Positions 8,253 through 19,542 of a stretch of 64,000 nt of DNA are shown piece after piece. How positions within the stretch are numbered: the stretch's first letter is position 1; each line of letters begins with the position of its first letter. The position numbers and the translations under genes were made by a program. The notes beneath the pieces are model-generated. The model was not told where the DNA came from and searched no databases. It saw only the letters and a list, made by a program, of their open reading frames with translations. The DNA is from Paraglaciecola arctica. GTDB taxonomy: Bacteria > Pseudomonadota > Gammaproteobacteria > Enterobacterales > Alteromonadaceae. The stretch lies in the NCBI RefSeq assembly GCF_018861065.1, contig NZ_JAHKQO010000006.1, positions 62,001 through 126,000 on the forward strand, written 5' to 3'.

Positions 8253-10331
8253 TCAAGAATCAACTGAACACTTAAATACACAAATACTTTTAAATGCCTG
8301 CATATGTACTTGTTTAATTAGCACACTAGGTTGTTCAGACCATCGCGCATATCGGGTATCAAGCATGATTTTCCACCCCATATTAGCTGCCAAATCGGGC
8401 AAATGGAAACGAACGTCATGATCACTGGCGTTAAAAACTAATAACCAATGTTCGTGATGCAGTTTCTCATCGTCGCGAGGACCACATAACTCAACTGCAA
8501 AGGCTTGGTTATTATGATTTTGCCAATCGTACTCTAATTTCCGCTCCCCATCGGGTCGGAACCAATTGATTTTTTCAACGTTATGTCCCAACGAATAACC
8601 GTCATCCTCTAGGTTGAGATGATTCAGAATGGCACTGCTTTTACGTAGAGATATAGCCTGCTGGCAAAAGGTTAAAAAATCTTGCTTTTGTTGATTTAAA
8701 GACCAGTCAAACCAACTAATTTCATTGTCTTGGCAATAGGCATTATTATTTCCTTGCTGCGTACGACTGATTTCGTCACCACCAAGTATATGGGGGATCC
8801 CTTGGGACAACATTAACGTAGCAAATAGGTTTCTCTTTTGCCGTTCACGCATCGCGAGTATTTTTATATCGGTGGTTGGCCCTTCTACACCATAGTTAGC
8901 CGAAACGTTATGACCATGCCCATCTCGATTTTGTTCACCATTTGCTTCGTTGTGACGTTCAGCATAACTAACCAAATCGTGCAAAGTGAATCCGTCATGA
9001 TAACTAACATTATTGACCGAAGTCAGGATTGAACGCGACTCCTTTGGAAATACGTCACGAGAGCCCAATAACCGTGTTGCGAAGTCACTGGTGTGCCCTT
9101 TATTGCCGCGCCAAAAAGCACGCACAGTGTCGCGATATTTATCATTACATTCTAACCAATTGGACGGAAATTGCCCCAACCGGTAACCGCCATGACCTAT
9201 GTCCCAAGGTTCAGCTATTAATTTAGATTTGATTAACACCGGATCTTGACGAATGGTACGGAAAAAGCCCGACAGCGAAGAGAATTCATATGGGTCGCGA
9301 CCTAAACTAGCGGCTAAATCAAAACGGAAACCATCCACCCCCATTTCTAAAGTCCAGTAACGCAGTGCATCCATCACCATTTTTAGCACATAAGGAAAGG
9401 CAGTATTTACACTGTTGCCACAGCCCGAGTTATTTACATATTTGTTATAATCAACGGCTCCATATTCATTGCGATCAAACAAATAAAATGAAGAATTATC
9501 AAACCCTTTAAACGATAGTAAAGGTCCTACTACGTCCCCTTCTGCTGTATGGTTAAACACCACGTCCAAAATCACTTCGAGACCTGATTCATGCAACGTA
9601 TTGACCATAGATTTGAATTCAGCCACACCATCTGCGACGGCATACCTTGGCTCTGGACAAAAATAGTTTATAGGGTTGTATCCCCAATAGTTGGTCAACC
9701 CCTTATTGGTAATATAAGGCTCTGGCATAAATGCCGCCACAGGCATCAGCTGAATGGTAGTCACCCCTAAAGACTTTAAGTGGCTAATAATTGCTGGATG
9801 ACATACGCCCAAAAACTTTCCTTTATATTGGTCAGGTACATCTGGGTGTAGCTGCGTTAACCCCTTAACATGCGCTTCGTAGATGACGGTTTGGTCTAGG
9901 GGAGTATCAGGTTTTGTGGAATGCTGAACCTTAGATTCTATATTTTGCACTATCCCTTTAGGGATCATGTGCTGGCTGTCACCTTCATACTGAGTCTTAT
10001 TCCAGACTGCGGGCCTACTCAACGCTTTAGTGTATGGATCAATAAGTAACTTTTGATAGTCAAATTTCTGCCCCATATGGGCATGATTTTCACCGATGAC
10101 CCGATATCCATACAATTGACCGGCTTGAATGTTATCAAGCCAACAATGCCAGATTTTCCCTGTCTTTGCGGGCATACTTATCACCGCTAACTGTTCCTCA
10201 GTGTCCTTTTTGAATAGACATAATTCAACACCATCAGCGCTTGGACAATGCACTGCAAAATTACAGCCACCTTCGGAAACTGTGGCACCTAGAGGATGCG
10301 GTTGCCCATCTGAAACAACTATATTGGACAT
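8253..10331 (-). CDS. glgX: Glycogen debranching enzyme GlgX
   Basis: A 692-residue GH13 protein that hydrolyses alpha-1,6 branches of phosphorylase-limit glycogen. The N-terminal CBM48-type domain starts at GQPHPLGATVSEGGCNFAV. GH13 regions follow: VILDVVFNHT, the nucleophile in GVDGFRFDLA, the acid in LIAEPWDIG and the region NVSYHDGFTLHDLV. The sequence AERHNEANGEQNRDG and the end motif QGNNNAYCQDNEISWFDW are typical of GlgX and isoamylase. It starts 3 bp after glgB and is the third gene of malQ-glgB-glgX, with an AAGGGC ribosome site inside the glgB stop region. Confidence 0.95.
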   Translation of the reverse strand: MSNIVVSDGQPHPLGATVSEGGCNFAVHCPSADGVELCLFKKDTEEQLAVISMPAKTGKIWHCWLDNIQAGQLYGYRVIGENHAHMGQKFDYQKLLIDPYTKALSRPAVWNKTQYEGDSQHMIPKGIVQNIESKVQHSTKPDTPLDQTVIYEAHVKGLTQLHPDVPDQYKGKFLGVCHPAIISHLKSLGVTTIQLMPVAAFMPEPYITNKGLTNYWGYNPINYFCPEPRYAVADGVAEFKSMVNTLHESGLEVILDVVFNHTAEGDVVGPLLSFKGFDNSSFYLFDRNEYGAVDYNKYVNNSGCGNSVNTAFPYVLKMVMDALRYWTLEMGVDGFRFDLAASLGRDPYEFSSLSGFFRTIRQDPVLIKSKLIAEPWDIGHGGYRLGQFPSNWLECNDKYRDTVRAFWRGNKGHTSDFATRLLGSRDVFPKESRSILTSVNNVSYHDGFTLHDLVSYAERHNEANGEQNRDGHGHNVSANYGVEGPTTDIKILAMRERQKRNLFATLMLSQGIPHILGGDEISRTQQGNNNAYCQDNEISWFDWSLNQQKQDFLTFCQQAISLRKSSAILNHLNLEDDGYSLGHNVEKINWFRPDGERKLEYDWQNHNNQAFAVELCGPRDDEKLHHEHWLLVFNASDHDVRFHLPDLAANMGWKIMLDTRYARWSEQPSVLIKQVHMQAFKSICVFKCSVDS

Positions 10332-10334
10332 ATA

Positions 10335-12527
10335 TCAGCCCTTAAATAAAATAAATAAACACGCTAACGGAGGAAGGTTAACACTGACAGAATGAGGCTG
10401 CCCGTTCCATAACTCAGGTACTGACGTTATTTTTTTACTCGTTTTGTATGCACTACCCCAATATTTTTTATCGTCGGTATTGAGTATCAACTGATAAGTA
10501 CCTTCATCCTGAACACCGAGTTTAAAGTTATCGTATGGCACGGGTGTAAAATTAATCAGCACATAAATTTTTTGTTTAGCCCCTGCTGACTTGCGTAAAA
10601 CAGACAAGATACTCTGTTCAGCATTACCATGATCAATCCATTCAAAACCTAGATTATTATGATCCAATTCGTACAAAGCCGGATATTTGCGATACGCCTT
10701 ATTTAGATCTCGGTATAAACTTTGTATACCCTTGTGTTTGGCAAACTCAAGTAAATGCCAATCAATTGAACTATCATGATTCCACTCTGCAGATTGACCT
10801 ATTTCATTTCCCATAAAATTAAGCTTTTTACCAGGGTGGGCATACATAAACCCTGCATAAGCCCGCAAATTTGCGGCTTGCTGCCATTCATCTCCAGGCA
10901 TTTTACGTAGTAACGAACCTTTTCCATGTACCACCTCGTCATGGGAAATAGGTAATACAAAGTTTTCGTCAAAGGCGTAAACCATGGAAAAAGTGATTTC
11001 ATTGTGATGATAGCGACGATAGGAGGGGTCTTTAGCAATATAATGCAGTGAATCGTGCATCCACCCCATATTCCATTTAAAACCAAACCCCAATCCACCC
11101 TCACATACCGGGCGTGATACTTTTGGAAAAGAGGTAGACTCTTCGGCGATAGTGATTGCATGGGGGAACTTTTCATAGACTTCTTTATTCATCCACTGCA
11201 AAAAACTAATGGCTTCATAATTATGATTTCCACCATCTACATTAGGGATCCATTCATCTTCTTCACGTGAATAATCCAAGTACAACATTGATGCCACGGC
11301 ATCGACGCGCAGACCATCAATATGAAACTTATCGACCCAATACAATGCATTGGCGACTAAAAATTGACGCACTGTGTCTTTGCCAAAATCGTAAATGCAC
11401 GAATTCCAGTCTGGGTGCCACCCTTTACGTGGATCTTCATATTCGTATACGTGTGTACCGTCAAACCTTGCCAAACCATGGCCGTCTTCAGGGAAGTGCG
11501 CAGGGACCCAGTCAATAATGACTGCAATATCGTTTTGATGGCATTGATCCACAAAAAATTTGAAGTCATCTGGTGAACCAAAACGACTAGTAGGTGCAAA
11601 AAGTCCTACGGGCTGATACCCCCACGAGCCATCAAAGGGAAACTCAGAAATAGGTAGCAGTTCAATGTGGGTGTACCCCATGTCTTTAACATAAGGAATC
11701 AATTTTTCAGCTAACTCACGGTAACTCAAATACCTTTCACCAGTATCTTCAGACGGTCGTTTCCAAGACGCCATATGCAGTTCGTAAATACTCATTGGTT
11801 GTAGGTATTTATCTTTCTTAGTCTTTTTAAACCAAGCTTGGTCTTGCCACTGATACTGTTGGTGATCGTAAACTACTGAGGTATGAGAGGGATATTGCTC
11901 AGCGTAAAACCCCACGGGGTCAGCTTTGTGGGGAAGCTCATTACCTGCGGCATCTTTTATTTGATATTTATATTTAGCGCCTACCTGAATTCCAGGAACA
12001 ACCAACACCCAATAGCCAAAGTCAGTCTTTTGCATAGGTAAACAAGAGCCATCCCAATAATTGAACTCGCCGATTAGAGAAACGGCGCTAGCGTTGGGGG
12101 CAAATACGGCAAAACGAGTCGCTTGAATAGGTGCGTCTAAGCCGACATCTAGCTCAACGAGTTGCGCCCCTAATTGTTGATAAACATTCTGTGCACTATG
12201 GTCGATAAAGTGCACTGCATGGTAGGCTTGATCTTGAAACTGGTAGGGGTCAATAACTTGATATTGCCCTTGTTTATTACTCACCTCTAAAGCATAAACA
12301 GTTGGTGCTTGTTTAACTTTGCATTCACCGCGAAACAAATAACCATCTGATACTTTTTTTAAGTTTCCAATAGGCTGACCTGTGGTTAAATCGATAACTT
12401 TGACGGCCACAGCGTTGGGCAACCAAGCAGTGACAGTGAAAATACTATTTGAGGACTGAAAATGAGGACCCAGATGGGCAAAAGGAAAGGTACATTTGGC
12501 TTGCTTTAGTAAATATTCGAGCTGCAT
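10335..12527 (-). CDS. glgB: 1,4-alpha-glucan branching enzyme GlgB
   Basis: A 730-residue GH13 branching enzyme that introduces alpha-1,6 branches into glycogen. It has an N1 domain (residues 1-110), a CBM48 domain (about 125-225) with FAVFAPNASAVSLIGEFNYW, the catalytic barrel (about 250-600) and a C-terminal beta domain. Motifs: YELHMASWKR, VIIDWVPAHFP, the nucleophile in IDGLRVDAVASMLYLDY, the acid in ITIAEESTSFP and ISHDEVVHGKGSL. Length matches proteobacterial GlgB (about 730). It lies 52 bp after malQ and 3 bp before glgX; glgC, glgA and glgP are not in the window. Confidence 0.96.
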   Translation of the reverse strand: MQLEYLLKQAKCTFPFAHLGPHFQSSNSIFTVTAWLPNAVAVKVIDLTTGQPIGNLKKVSDGYLFRGECKVKQAPTVYALEVSNKQGQYQVIDPYQFQDQAYHAVHFIDHSAQNVYQQLGAQLVELDVGLDAPIQATRFAVFAPNASAVSLIGEFNYWDGSCLPMQKTDFGYWVLVVPGIQVGAKYKYQIKDAAGNELPHKADPVGFYAEQYPSHTSVVYDHQQYQWQDQAWFKKTKKDKYLQPMSIYELHMASWKRPSEDTGERYLSYRELAEKLIPYVKDMGYTHIELLPISEFPFDGSWGYQPVGLFAPTSRFGSPDDFKFFVDQCHQNDIAVIIDWVPAHFPEDGHGLARFDGTHVYEYEDPRKGWHPDWNSCIYDFGKDTVRQFLVANALYWVDKFHIDGLRVDAVASMLYLDYSREEDEWIPNVDGGNHNYEAISFLQWMNKEVYEKFPHAITIAEESTSFPKVSRPVCEGGLGFGFKWNMGWMHDSLHYIAKDPSYRRYHHNEITFSMVYAFDENFVLPISHDEVVHGKGSLLRKMPGDEWQQAANLRAYAGFMYAHPGKKLNFMGNEIGQSAEWNHDSSIDWHLLEFAKHKGIQSLYRDLNKAYRKYPALYELDHNNLGFEWIDHGNAEQSILSVLRKSAGAKQKIYVLINFTPVPYDNFKLGVQDEGTYQLILNTDDKKYWGSAYKTSKKITSVPELWNGQPHSVSVNLPPLACLFILFKG

Positions 12528-12545
12528 TTTTTCGCCTTAGTAAGG

Positions 12546-12570
12546 GTGACTCACATTAATAGTGAGCCAC
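12546..12570 (-). other. Intercistronic hairpin between malQ and glgB
   Basis: A 9-bp stem with one mismatch (GTGACTCAC / GTGAGCCAC, loop ATTAATA) in the 52-bp gap. There is no U-run, so it is more likely an mRNA processing or stability element than a terminator. Confidence 0.4.
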
Positions 12571-12579
12571 TAACTGTTT

Positions 12580-14775
12580 CTACTTAGAGGCGAGTTTTCG
12601 GGCCTCTGTTAACTTTGCTGCAAGTGAATTTAATGAGCTGTCAGCAAAAATGTCCTGCAAATTACGTGTTAACTTACGTCGCCAATTAGGATATTCGTTA
12701 AAGGTACCTGGAATATTAACTGGTTTATCCATTTCTAACCAATCTTCTAATTGTAAACTAAGCAGTTCACTCGAGCCGCCAGCCATATGTAACTGCATAC
12801 CAAAATTTAGGGCTTTGCTCATTGGCACGTTATGCACATCACGACCCACTTCTTCACTAACCGATTGATGGCCATGTAGGGTTTCTAAAATAGACTGCTT
12901 ATTCTCATGCCTACTGTCATATAACGTATTTAAAATGTCTTGAGTTGGATATAACCCCAATTCTTTACCCAACTCTAAATCATGACAATGCCAATAACCA
13001 GATAAGGTTGGCATATCGTGAGTGGTAAGAGTAGACATAGATTGTTCAGGGTAATGAGAAGGCGAGAAAAATCCACCGTCTTTAGCTTGTTCAAAAAAGA
13101 AAACACGATAAGAATACACGCCATTTTCGGCCAGTTTTATTCTTATTTCCTCTGGCACTGTGCCTAAATCTTCGCCAATTACTAGACTTTGATGTCTATG
13201 ACTTTCTAAAGCCAATATTGCCAACAAATCATCTACCGGATAATAAACGTAACCTCCTTGCTTCGCGCTGTCACCACTTGCCACCCACCACAAACGTAGT
13301 AACGCCATAACATGATCGATACGAAGCGCTCCTGTAGCACGCATATTTGAATCAAATAATTCTATAATAGGCTGATACTGCTGTTGATAGAGTTTTTCAG
13401 GATCCATTGGTGGTAGTCCCCAATTTTGACCCAAGGGGCCTAGAATATCCGGTGGAGCGCCAACACTGGCATCGGTGCAATATAAGTCTTTATTACCCCA
13501 AATTTCTGCACTACCTTCACTGACGCCAACGGCCAAATCTCGGTATAATCCAATTAACATGTCGTTTTGTTTCGCGACTTGATTCGCTTGCTCAAGTTGT
13601 AACGCTGCATGCCATTGCAACCACAAAAAGAACTTTACGCGCTTAGCGTGTTTTTTCGTAAAGGTTTTGACTGCTGGATTGTGAAAGTCTGAAAACTCTT
13701 TGGGAAACACAGGCCAACCCCAAGACTCTTTTCCTTTTAGAGCTAGGTTTTCTTGCAACGCATCATATACCGCCAGAGTCTGCAAACTGTCGCCACCCTC
13801 ATCAACAAATGCTTTGAACGCTTTGTTTAACTTGGTATTTTTAGTTAGGTACTGGCTATTTTGATACTCAAAAACTTTTTCCAAAGCTTGCAACTTCAAT
13901 TTTGTCACTAGCTCATAATCAACTAAATCGGCATTCCTTGCTTGCTGCAATTGACGCTGAAACTCCTCACTAGAAACCACTTCTTGAGTACTGGTTTGCA
14001 GAAATCCATCAAGGGATGTGACATCGATATAAATTAAGTTCAACCAACGACGTGACGACGGTCCATATGGACTACACGCGTTTGCATTAGCTGGATAAAG
14101 CGCATGGATAGGATTTAGCCCAACAAATTGCGCTCCTTGTTTAGCGAGTTTTTCTATCAAAAAAGACAAGTCTGAAAAGTCACCAACTCCCCAATTATGT
14201 GTACTGCGTAGACAATACAACTGAACACTCAATCCCCAGACTTTGTGACCTTGAGTCAATGCCTTTGGTTTGAAACAGGATTGGGGGGCAACAATAAGTC
14301 GCATAGTGCCCAACACATCGTCATCAATGACTAACGACAAGCTGTGATATCCCAGAGGTGGATTAATTGGGACATCAATCAGATACTCTTGAAATTCAAT
14401 TTCTTCAATATGCACCACGTCTATTAATTGCCCGTCTATCGGCGTAAAGCGGTGTTGCAATACTTCTCCCAGTTCAGTATCGATATGTGCCACATATTCA
14501 TCTGTCACTAGCTCGATTGGAAGCCGTACTCTAATCTGCAAAAGTTCTTCAGCGCGCAATACTTGCACTGGGTTTAGAACAGATAACCAAACCTTATTAT
14601 GATTTTCTTGTACTTGTTTAAGCAACAAATCTGAATCATTGACCTGATAACCCATAGCCGCCAACAACTTTCTTTTTGTTTCAGGCTCTATAGTGGTTGG
14701 GTTACCCCAAGCATCGTTGTAGTTAGATTCAATACCACGATATTCCACCAGTTGCTCGAGTAACGAAGATGTCAT
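12580..14775 (-). CDS. malQ: 4-alpha-glucanotransferase (amylomaltase) MalQ
   Basis: A 731-residue GH77 enzyme that transfers maltosyl and longer alpha-1,4-glucan chains. It has the long N-terminal extension of the proteobacterial form (about residues 1-160) followed by the barrel. Signatures: FVGLNPIHALYPANANACSPYGPSSR, the nucleophile region GALRIDHVMALLRLWW, the acid in LVIGEDLGTVP and STLTTHDMPTLSGYW. It heads the malQ-glgB-glgX operon and is divergent from gapA across 329 bp. A role in recycling short glucans released by GlgX is the usual interpretation. Confidence 0.95.
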   Translation of the reverse strand: MTSSLLEQLVEYRGIESNYNDAWGNPTTIEPETKRKLLAAMGYQVNDSDLLLKQVQENHNKVWLSVLNPVQVLRAEELLQIRVRLPIELVTDEYVAHIDTELGEVLQHRFTPIDGQLIDVVHIEEIEFQEYLIDVPINPPLGYHSLSLVIDDDVLGTMRLIVAPQSCFKPKALTQGHKVWGLSVQLYCLRSTHNWGVGDFSDLSFLIEKLAKQGAQFVGLNPIHALYPANANACSPYGPSSRRWLNLIYIDVTSLDGFLQTSTQEVVSSEEFQRQLQQARNADLVDYELVTKLKLQALEKVFEYQNSQYLTKNTKLNKAFKAFVDEGGDSLQTLAVYDALQENLALKGKESWGWPVFPKEFSDFHNPAVKTFTKKHAKRVKFFLWLQWHAALQLEQANQVAKQNDMLIGLYRDLAVGVSEGSAEIWGNKDLYCTDASVGAPPDILGPLGQNWGLPPMDPEKLYQQQYQPIIELFDSNMRATGALRIDHVMALLRLWWVASGDSAKQGGYVYYPVDDLLAILALESHRHQSLVIGEDLGTVPEEIRIKLAENGVYSYRVFFFEQAKDGGFFSPSHYPEQSMSTLTTHDMPTLSGYWHCHDLELGKELGLYPTQDILNTLYDSRHENKQSILETLHGHQSVSEEVGRDVHNVPMSKALNFGMQLHMAGGSSELLSLQLEDWLEMDKPVNIPGTFNEYPNWRRKLTRNLQDIFADSSLNSLAAKLTEARKLASK

Positions 14776-16100
<1,325 letters not shown>

Positions 16101-16158
16101 ACTTCTAGTTAATGCTTACCTTTAGTTAGTCTTTATTTTGACGACTAAGATATGATAG

Positions 16159-16193
16159 AAAGGCGACTAGCCAATAGCTAAGTCGCCTTTTTT
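16159..16193 (+). terminator. Terminator after gapA
   Basis: A 10-bp stem AAAGGCGACT / AGTCGCCTTT, possibly extended by AGC/GCT, followed by a run of T, lies about 60 bp after the gapA stop. Confidence 0.9.
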
Positions 16194-16234
16194 GATCGCT
16201 TCGTTCACATCAATGAGAAAAATAGAGAATTTAC

Positions 16235-17074
16235 ATGCAGTTGACAGAATCCGCAAAAATTGTAACCCGCAATAATATCCAGCTACTTCAGATTGATAAT
16301 AGCTTTGCCACTGCTGAAATCTCCTTATTTGGTGGACATATTTTAAGCTTTATACCCAAACACGATAATCGCGAGCGTTTATGGGTCAGTGAAAAAGCCA
16401 TTTTTGACGGAAAAAAACCCATTCGTGGTGGGATCCCGATTTGTTGGCCATGGTTTGGCCCTCATGCAACTTCTACCAACCTCGCCGCTCACGGTTATGT
16501 GCGCACCCAAACATGGGAAATTATAGGTTCCGAAGAAAAGGATTCTGGCACACTTATAATATTAACTCCCAATTCAAGTAATGATGATGGGTTGAGCGGA
16601 ACTGCCCAACTCACTCTATCAGTAATTGTTGGTCATCAGTTGAAGATACAATTACGCACCACTAATATTGGCGCCGAGTCTTTAACTTACAATTGTGCAC
16701 TCCATAGTTATTTTGCAATATCAAATATCCACCACTGCGAGTTACGAGGGCTGTCTGGGCAATATTCTGACAAAACTCGGGATTTCCAAATATGTGATAC
16801 ACCACACCCTTACCAATTTAGTGAAGAAACAGACAGAGTGCATTTGCAACAACCTAAACAACTCAGCATTATTGATGAGCAGACAACAACCGAAATATTC
16901 TCTTCAGGTCATGACAGCATTGTGGTGTGGAACCCTTGGAAACAAAAGTCCATCAGCATGGACGATATGGCTGATGATAGCTATTTAACCATGTTGTGTG
17001 TTGAAACCTCGGTGACACAGAATCAAGAAGTTAACATAGGTGAAACTCATATATTGGAACAAGTAATACTCTAG
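16235..17074 (+). CDS. D-hexose-6-phosphate mutarotase (YeaD type)
   Basis: A 279-residue aldose-1-epimerase-fold protein expected to interconvert alpha and beta anomers of hexose 6-phosphates. Family features: ISLFGGHILSFIPKH near the N-terminus, the phosphate-binding segment RGGIPICWPWFGPH, the histidine in AAHGYVRTQTW, ALHSYFAISNIHHCEL and the late WNPWKQKSISMDDM with the catalytic Glu following in CVETS. Full length for the family (about 280-300). It sits behind the gapA terminator, so it probably has its own promoter or is read through at low level. Confidence 0.93.
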   Translation: MQLTESAKIVTRNNIQLLQIDNSFATAEISLFGGHILSFIPKHDNRERLWVSEKAIFDGKKPIRGGIPICWPWFGPHATSTNLAAHGYVRTQTWEIIGSEEKDSGTLIILTPNSSNDDGLSGTAQLTLSVIVGHQLKIQLRTTNIGAESLTYNCALHSYFAISNIHHCELRGLSGQYSDKTRDFQICDTPHPYQFSEETDRVHLQQPKQLSIIDEQTTTEIFSSGHDSIVVWNPWKQKSISMDDMADDSYLTMLCVETSVTQNQEVNIGETHILEQVIL

Positions 17075-17239
17075 CTTGATATAGACACTGTCTTTTTGAG
17101 GGTGTTTGAAATCGCCAGTTAACAAAATACAGTTTGACTAAAACCACAAACGATTTGAATGGGAAGTGCAGTTGCTTCTAAGAAATTTCATTTAGGCTAA
17201 GCTACACTAAAGATACTTCAGGCAAAAAAGGACTCATCT

Positions 17240-18013
17240 ATGTCTAAGTTATTCATCGCTTTATTATGTTTTTGGCATTTTCATGTTTTGGCCGAAAAAT
17301 TTACTGTCGCCTCACAAAATTTCAATTATTTCCCCCATTACAATTTTCTATCGGAGACTGACAAAGGCTTTATTTGGGCTGTCTTAGATGAGTTCAGCAA
17401 ATACAGTGGACACCAATTTACTTACCAACCAATGCCTGTTTTGAGGCTGCAAAGAGAGTTGGAGAAAGGCTCAATAGATCTGGTTTATCCTGACAACCCC
17501 TTATTTAACAATAACCAAACTTTCGCCAAAGGTAAGTATTATAGTGATACTGTTGTGAACACTTTAGGTGGCACGATGGTTAGATCACAAAGCGTGGGTA
17601 AAAATATAAACTTTATCAAACGCTTAAGTATCCCTTTAGGTTTTACACCGCAACTGCAGTGGGCAGATCTAATAGCGCAAAATAAAGTAAAATTGATTCA
17701 AGTAGCCACTCCTTTAGCTGAGTTACAGCTTTTGGCAATGAATAGGGTTGATGCTGCAGAAGTTGACTACTTTGTGAGCCAATATCAAATGCTCAACAAC
17801 CCTGAATTTAAGGGTTTTAGATTCGACCCAAGATTGCCCCATTCAGAAGTAGAATTTAAGCTATCAACCATCCAGCAAATCTGGTTAATTGATGAAATTA
17901 ACGAGTTCATGGAGTCACAGCCCCAAGTGATAAACAAATTAAAGTTGCGCTATGGCATTTCTGAACCACAGTTGATTTTAAACAAACTCAATCAAACCAC
18001 ATCTGTGGATTAA
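17240..18013 (+). CDS. Periplasmic solute-binding-like protein (SBP_bac_3 fold)
   Basis: A 257-residue protein with a Sec signal peptide (about residues 1-18, hydrophobic core IALLCFWHFHVLA, cleavage near LAEK). The mature part resembles the amino-acid type extracellular binding fold: FIWAVLDEFSKYSGHQFTYQPM, then RLQRELEKGSIDLVYPDNP, and AMNRVDAAEVDYFVSQYQM. No permease or ATPase gene is near, so it may be an orphan sensor-type binding protein, as often found in Alteromonadales; the ligand is unknown. Confidence 0.75.
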   Translation: MSKLFIALLCFWHFHVLAEKFTVASQNFNYFPHYNFLSETDKGFIWAVLDEFSKYSGHQFTYQPMPVLRLQRELEKGSIDLVYPDNPLFNNNQTFAKGKYYSDTVVNTLGGTMVRSQSVGKNINFIKRLSIPLGFTPQLQWADLIAQNKVKLIQVATPLAELQLLAMNRVDAAEVDYFVSQYQMLNNPEFKGFRFDPRLPHSEVEFKLSTIQQIWLIDEINEFMESQPQVINKLKLRYGISEPQLILNKLNQTTSVD

Positions 18014-18096
18014 CTCTGTCTATCCTAGTGCTCCATCGACCAATCAATCCTTTGTATACCTAAATATCACGCCTTGATTACTTCTCAACCCTGTGC

Positions 18097-18128
18097 ACAC
18101 TAAATCCCCCTTAGGAGTAATTTAGTGT
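18097..18128 (+). terminator. Possible terminator after the solute-binding protein gene
   Basis: A 9-bp inverted repeat ACACTAAAT / ATTTAGTGT with a 14-base loop, followed by TGGGTTTT, 84 bp past the stop. The stem is AT-rich, so termination strength is doubtful. Confidence 0.45.
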
Positions 18129-18209
18129 TGGGTTTTATAAGCAGCGCCCTATGCCTGAATGCCAAGAAGCTTGTGACTGTATTATAAAAACAAGTTCAAT
18201 AGATTCACT

Positions 18210-18638
18210 CTAAGCCTTAAGGTCGTCATCACTCAAAGTTTTATTAGTGGTTAAATTATCGTCGGTATCGTTATTCTCCTGATCTGGTTGATCATCGATA
18301 ACCGATGTAACCACCTCAGCTTCGCTGTTCTGTGTCTCTTCCTTAAGCGAACTTGATTCAGGTGCTCCATCAGGATAATCCTTAAACGGAAATGGCATTT
18401 CATCAGTGTTGAACGTTAGAAATAGCGTAATTTGATAGATATAGGTACTTAAACTCTGTCCTAAAGGGAGTGTAGTTTCATTGGTTTGCCCCTTAAAAAG
18501 CACAGTGATAAACTGAAAAATAGCCACTAAAGTAACGAGCAGTTTCGCCACTCCAGAAATGATGGCAAAAAGCACCATAAATAGACCGCGTTTCCAAGTT
18601 TCTAAGTTAGTTAAGCTTTTTTTAGTTTTATCGTCCAT
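18210..18638 (-). CDS. DUF4389 membrane protein
   Basis: A 142-residue inner-membrane protein. A basic N-terminus with ETWKRGLFMVLFAIISGVAK leads into two predicted membrane helices (about residues 15-48); LPLGQSLSTYIYQITLFLTFNTDEMPFPF is the conserved segment of DUF4389 proteins, and the last 60 residues are an acidic Glu/Asp/Thr-rich tail probably disordered. The family length is about 100-150. No biochemical role is known to me. It is monocistronic. Confidence 0.8.
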   Translation of the reverse strand: MDDKTKKSLTNLETWKRGLFMVLFAIISGVAKLLVTLVAIFQFITVLFKGQTNETTLPLGQSLSTYIYQITLFLTFNTDEMPFPFKDYPDGAPESSSLKEETQNSEAEVVTSVIDDQPDQENNDTDDNLTTNKTLSDDDLKA

Positions 18639-18855
18639 TTGATTCTCCTTAATAGAGGTTTACGAATTGTTGATTCCAAATACATTGGGGAGTTATAAAT
18701 AACAAAAACAATGTAGCAATTTCAAAGCCAACATTTTACCCATTAAAATCAACAACTTAAAAACACGCAAATTAAAAAAGCATACAAAATACGATTTATT
18801 AAGTTAAACCGCCAAATAGTGACTAAAACCACCAAAAAAATGTTCTAGACAGCGA

Positions 18856-19533
18856 TTACAATAATTCCTTTAGTGTTATCCCATAAGATTTTTGCTGCGC
18901 TAAAAACAGCTCTGCAGTAGCGATCGCATCATTGAGCGCGTTATGGGCAAAGTAGTTTGGCAACGCATAAGTATGCCTCAATGTCGAAAGTCTTAATTTT
19001 TGGGGATCATAAGCGATGTTTCTTTGATCGAGTTTACGTTTTTCAATCGCCAAGGTATCGAGGATCATAAAAGGTGGTGAAACGCCATATAACTCTATAC
19101 AAGCTTGTTTTAGAAAATGCTTCTCTATTTGCGCGTAGTGCACCAACATAACCTTACCTGCCAGTGCTTTTAATAATGTTTCAACCACCACTTGTAGTGA
19201 TTTTCCTTGAGATTTTTGTTGATCTGTAATTTGATGAATTATCACATTTTGTTGTTCAAGCTGAGGAGCTATGTGGATGATTTGATGGTAACAACTACTT
19301 AGCTTAATTTGCAGTTTATCGATGCTGACATAACCTACGCTAAGTAGTTTATCTGTCGCTGCATTAAGTCCCGTGGTCTCAAAATCCACAGACACAATAG
19401 ACAGATCAGATAACGCTGTGCTCTCACTTGGAAAGGGTACAGACAGAAAATCATAGAGCGCCCCTTGGGGCACTTTGTTTAAAAGACGTTTTCTGCGCGC
19501 TTCGTAACCAAATAGACTATTGAGAAACAACAA
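18856..19533 (-). CDS. DnaQ-like 3'-5' exonuclease domain protein
   Basis: A 225-residue DEDDh exonuclease of the DNA polymerase III epsilon type. The ExoI motif is SVDFETTGL (about residues 48-56), ExoII lies in VMLVHYAQIEKHFL and ExoIII has the His/Asp pair in NYFAHNALNDAIATAELFL. It lacks the alpha/theta-binding tail of replicative DnaQ, so it is a stand-alone nuclease. The frame begins with TTG at 19533, which has an AAGG ribosome site 7 bases upstream overlapping the stop of the preceding gene; the pair is therefore coupled. The DUF294-exonuclease pair next to a VC_2705-type symporter recurs in Vibrio and Shewanella, pointing to a shared acetate-related function rather than DNA replication (inference). 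Confidence 0.85.
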   Translation of the reverse strand: MLFLNSLFGYEARRKRLLNKVPQGALYDFLSVPFPSESTALSDLSIVSVDFETTGLNAATDKLLSVGYVSIDKLQIKLSSCYHQIIHIAPQLEQQNVIIHQITDQQKSQGKSLQVVVETLLKALAGKVMLVHYAQIEKHFLKQACIELYGVSPPFMILDTLAIEKRKLDQRNIAYDPQKLRLSTLRHTYALPNYFAHNALNDAIATAELFLAQQKSYGITLKELL

Positions 19534-19542
19534 AAGGTTTCC

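Noticed and set aside
10799-11599. Minus-strand frames within glgB in another phase
   Set aside because: They overlap the catalytic barrel of glgB completely and show no family features.
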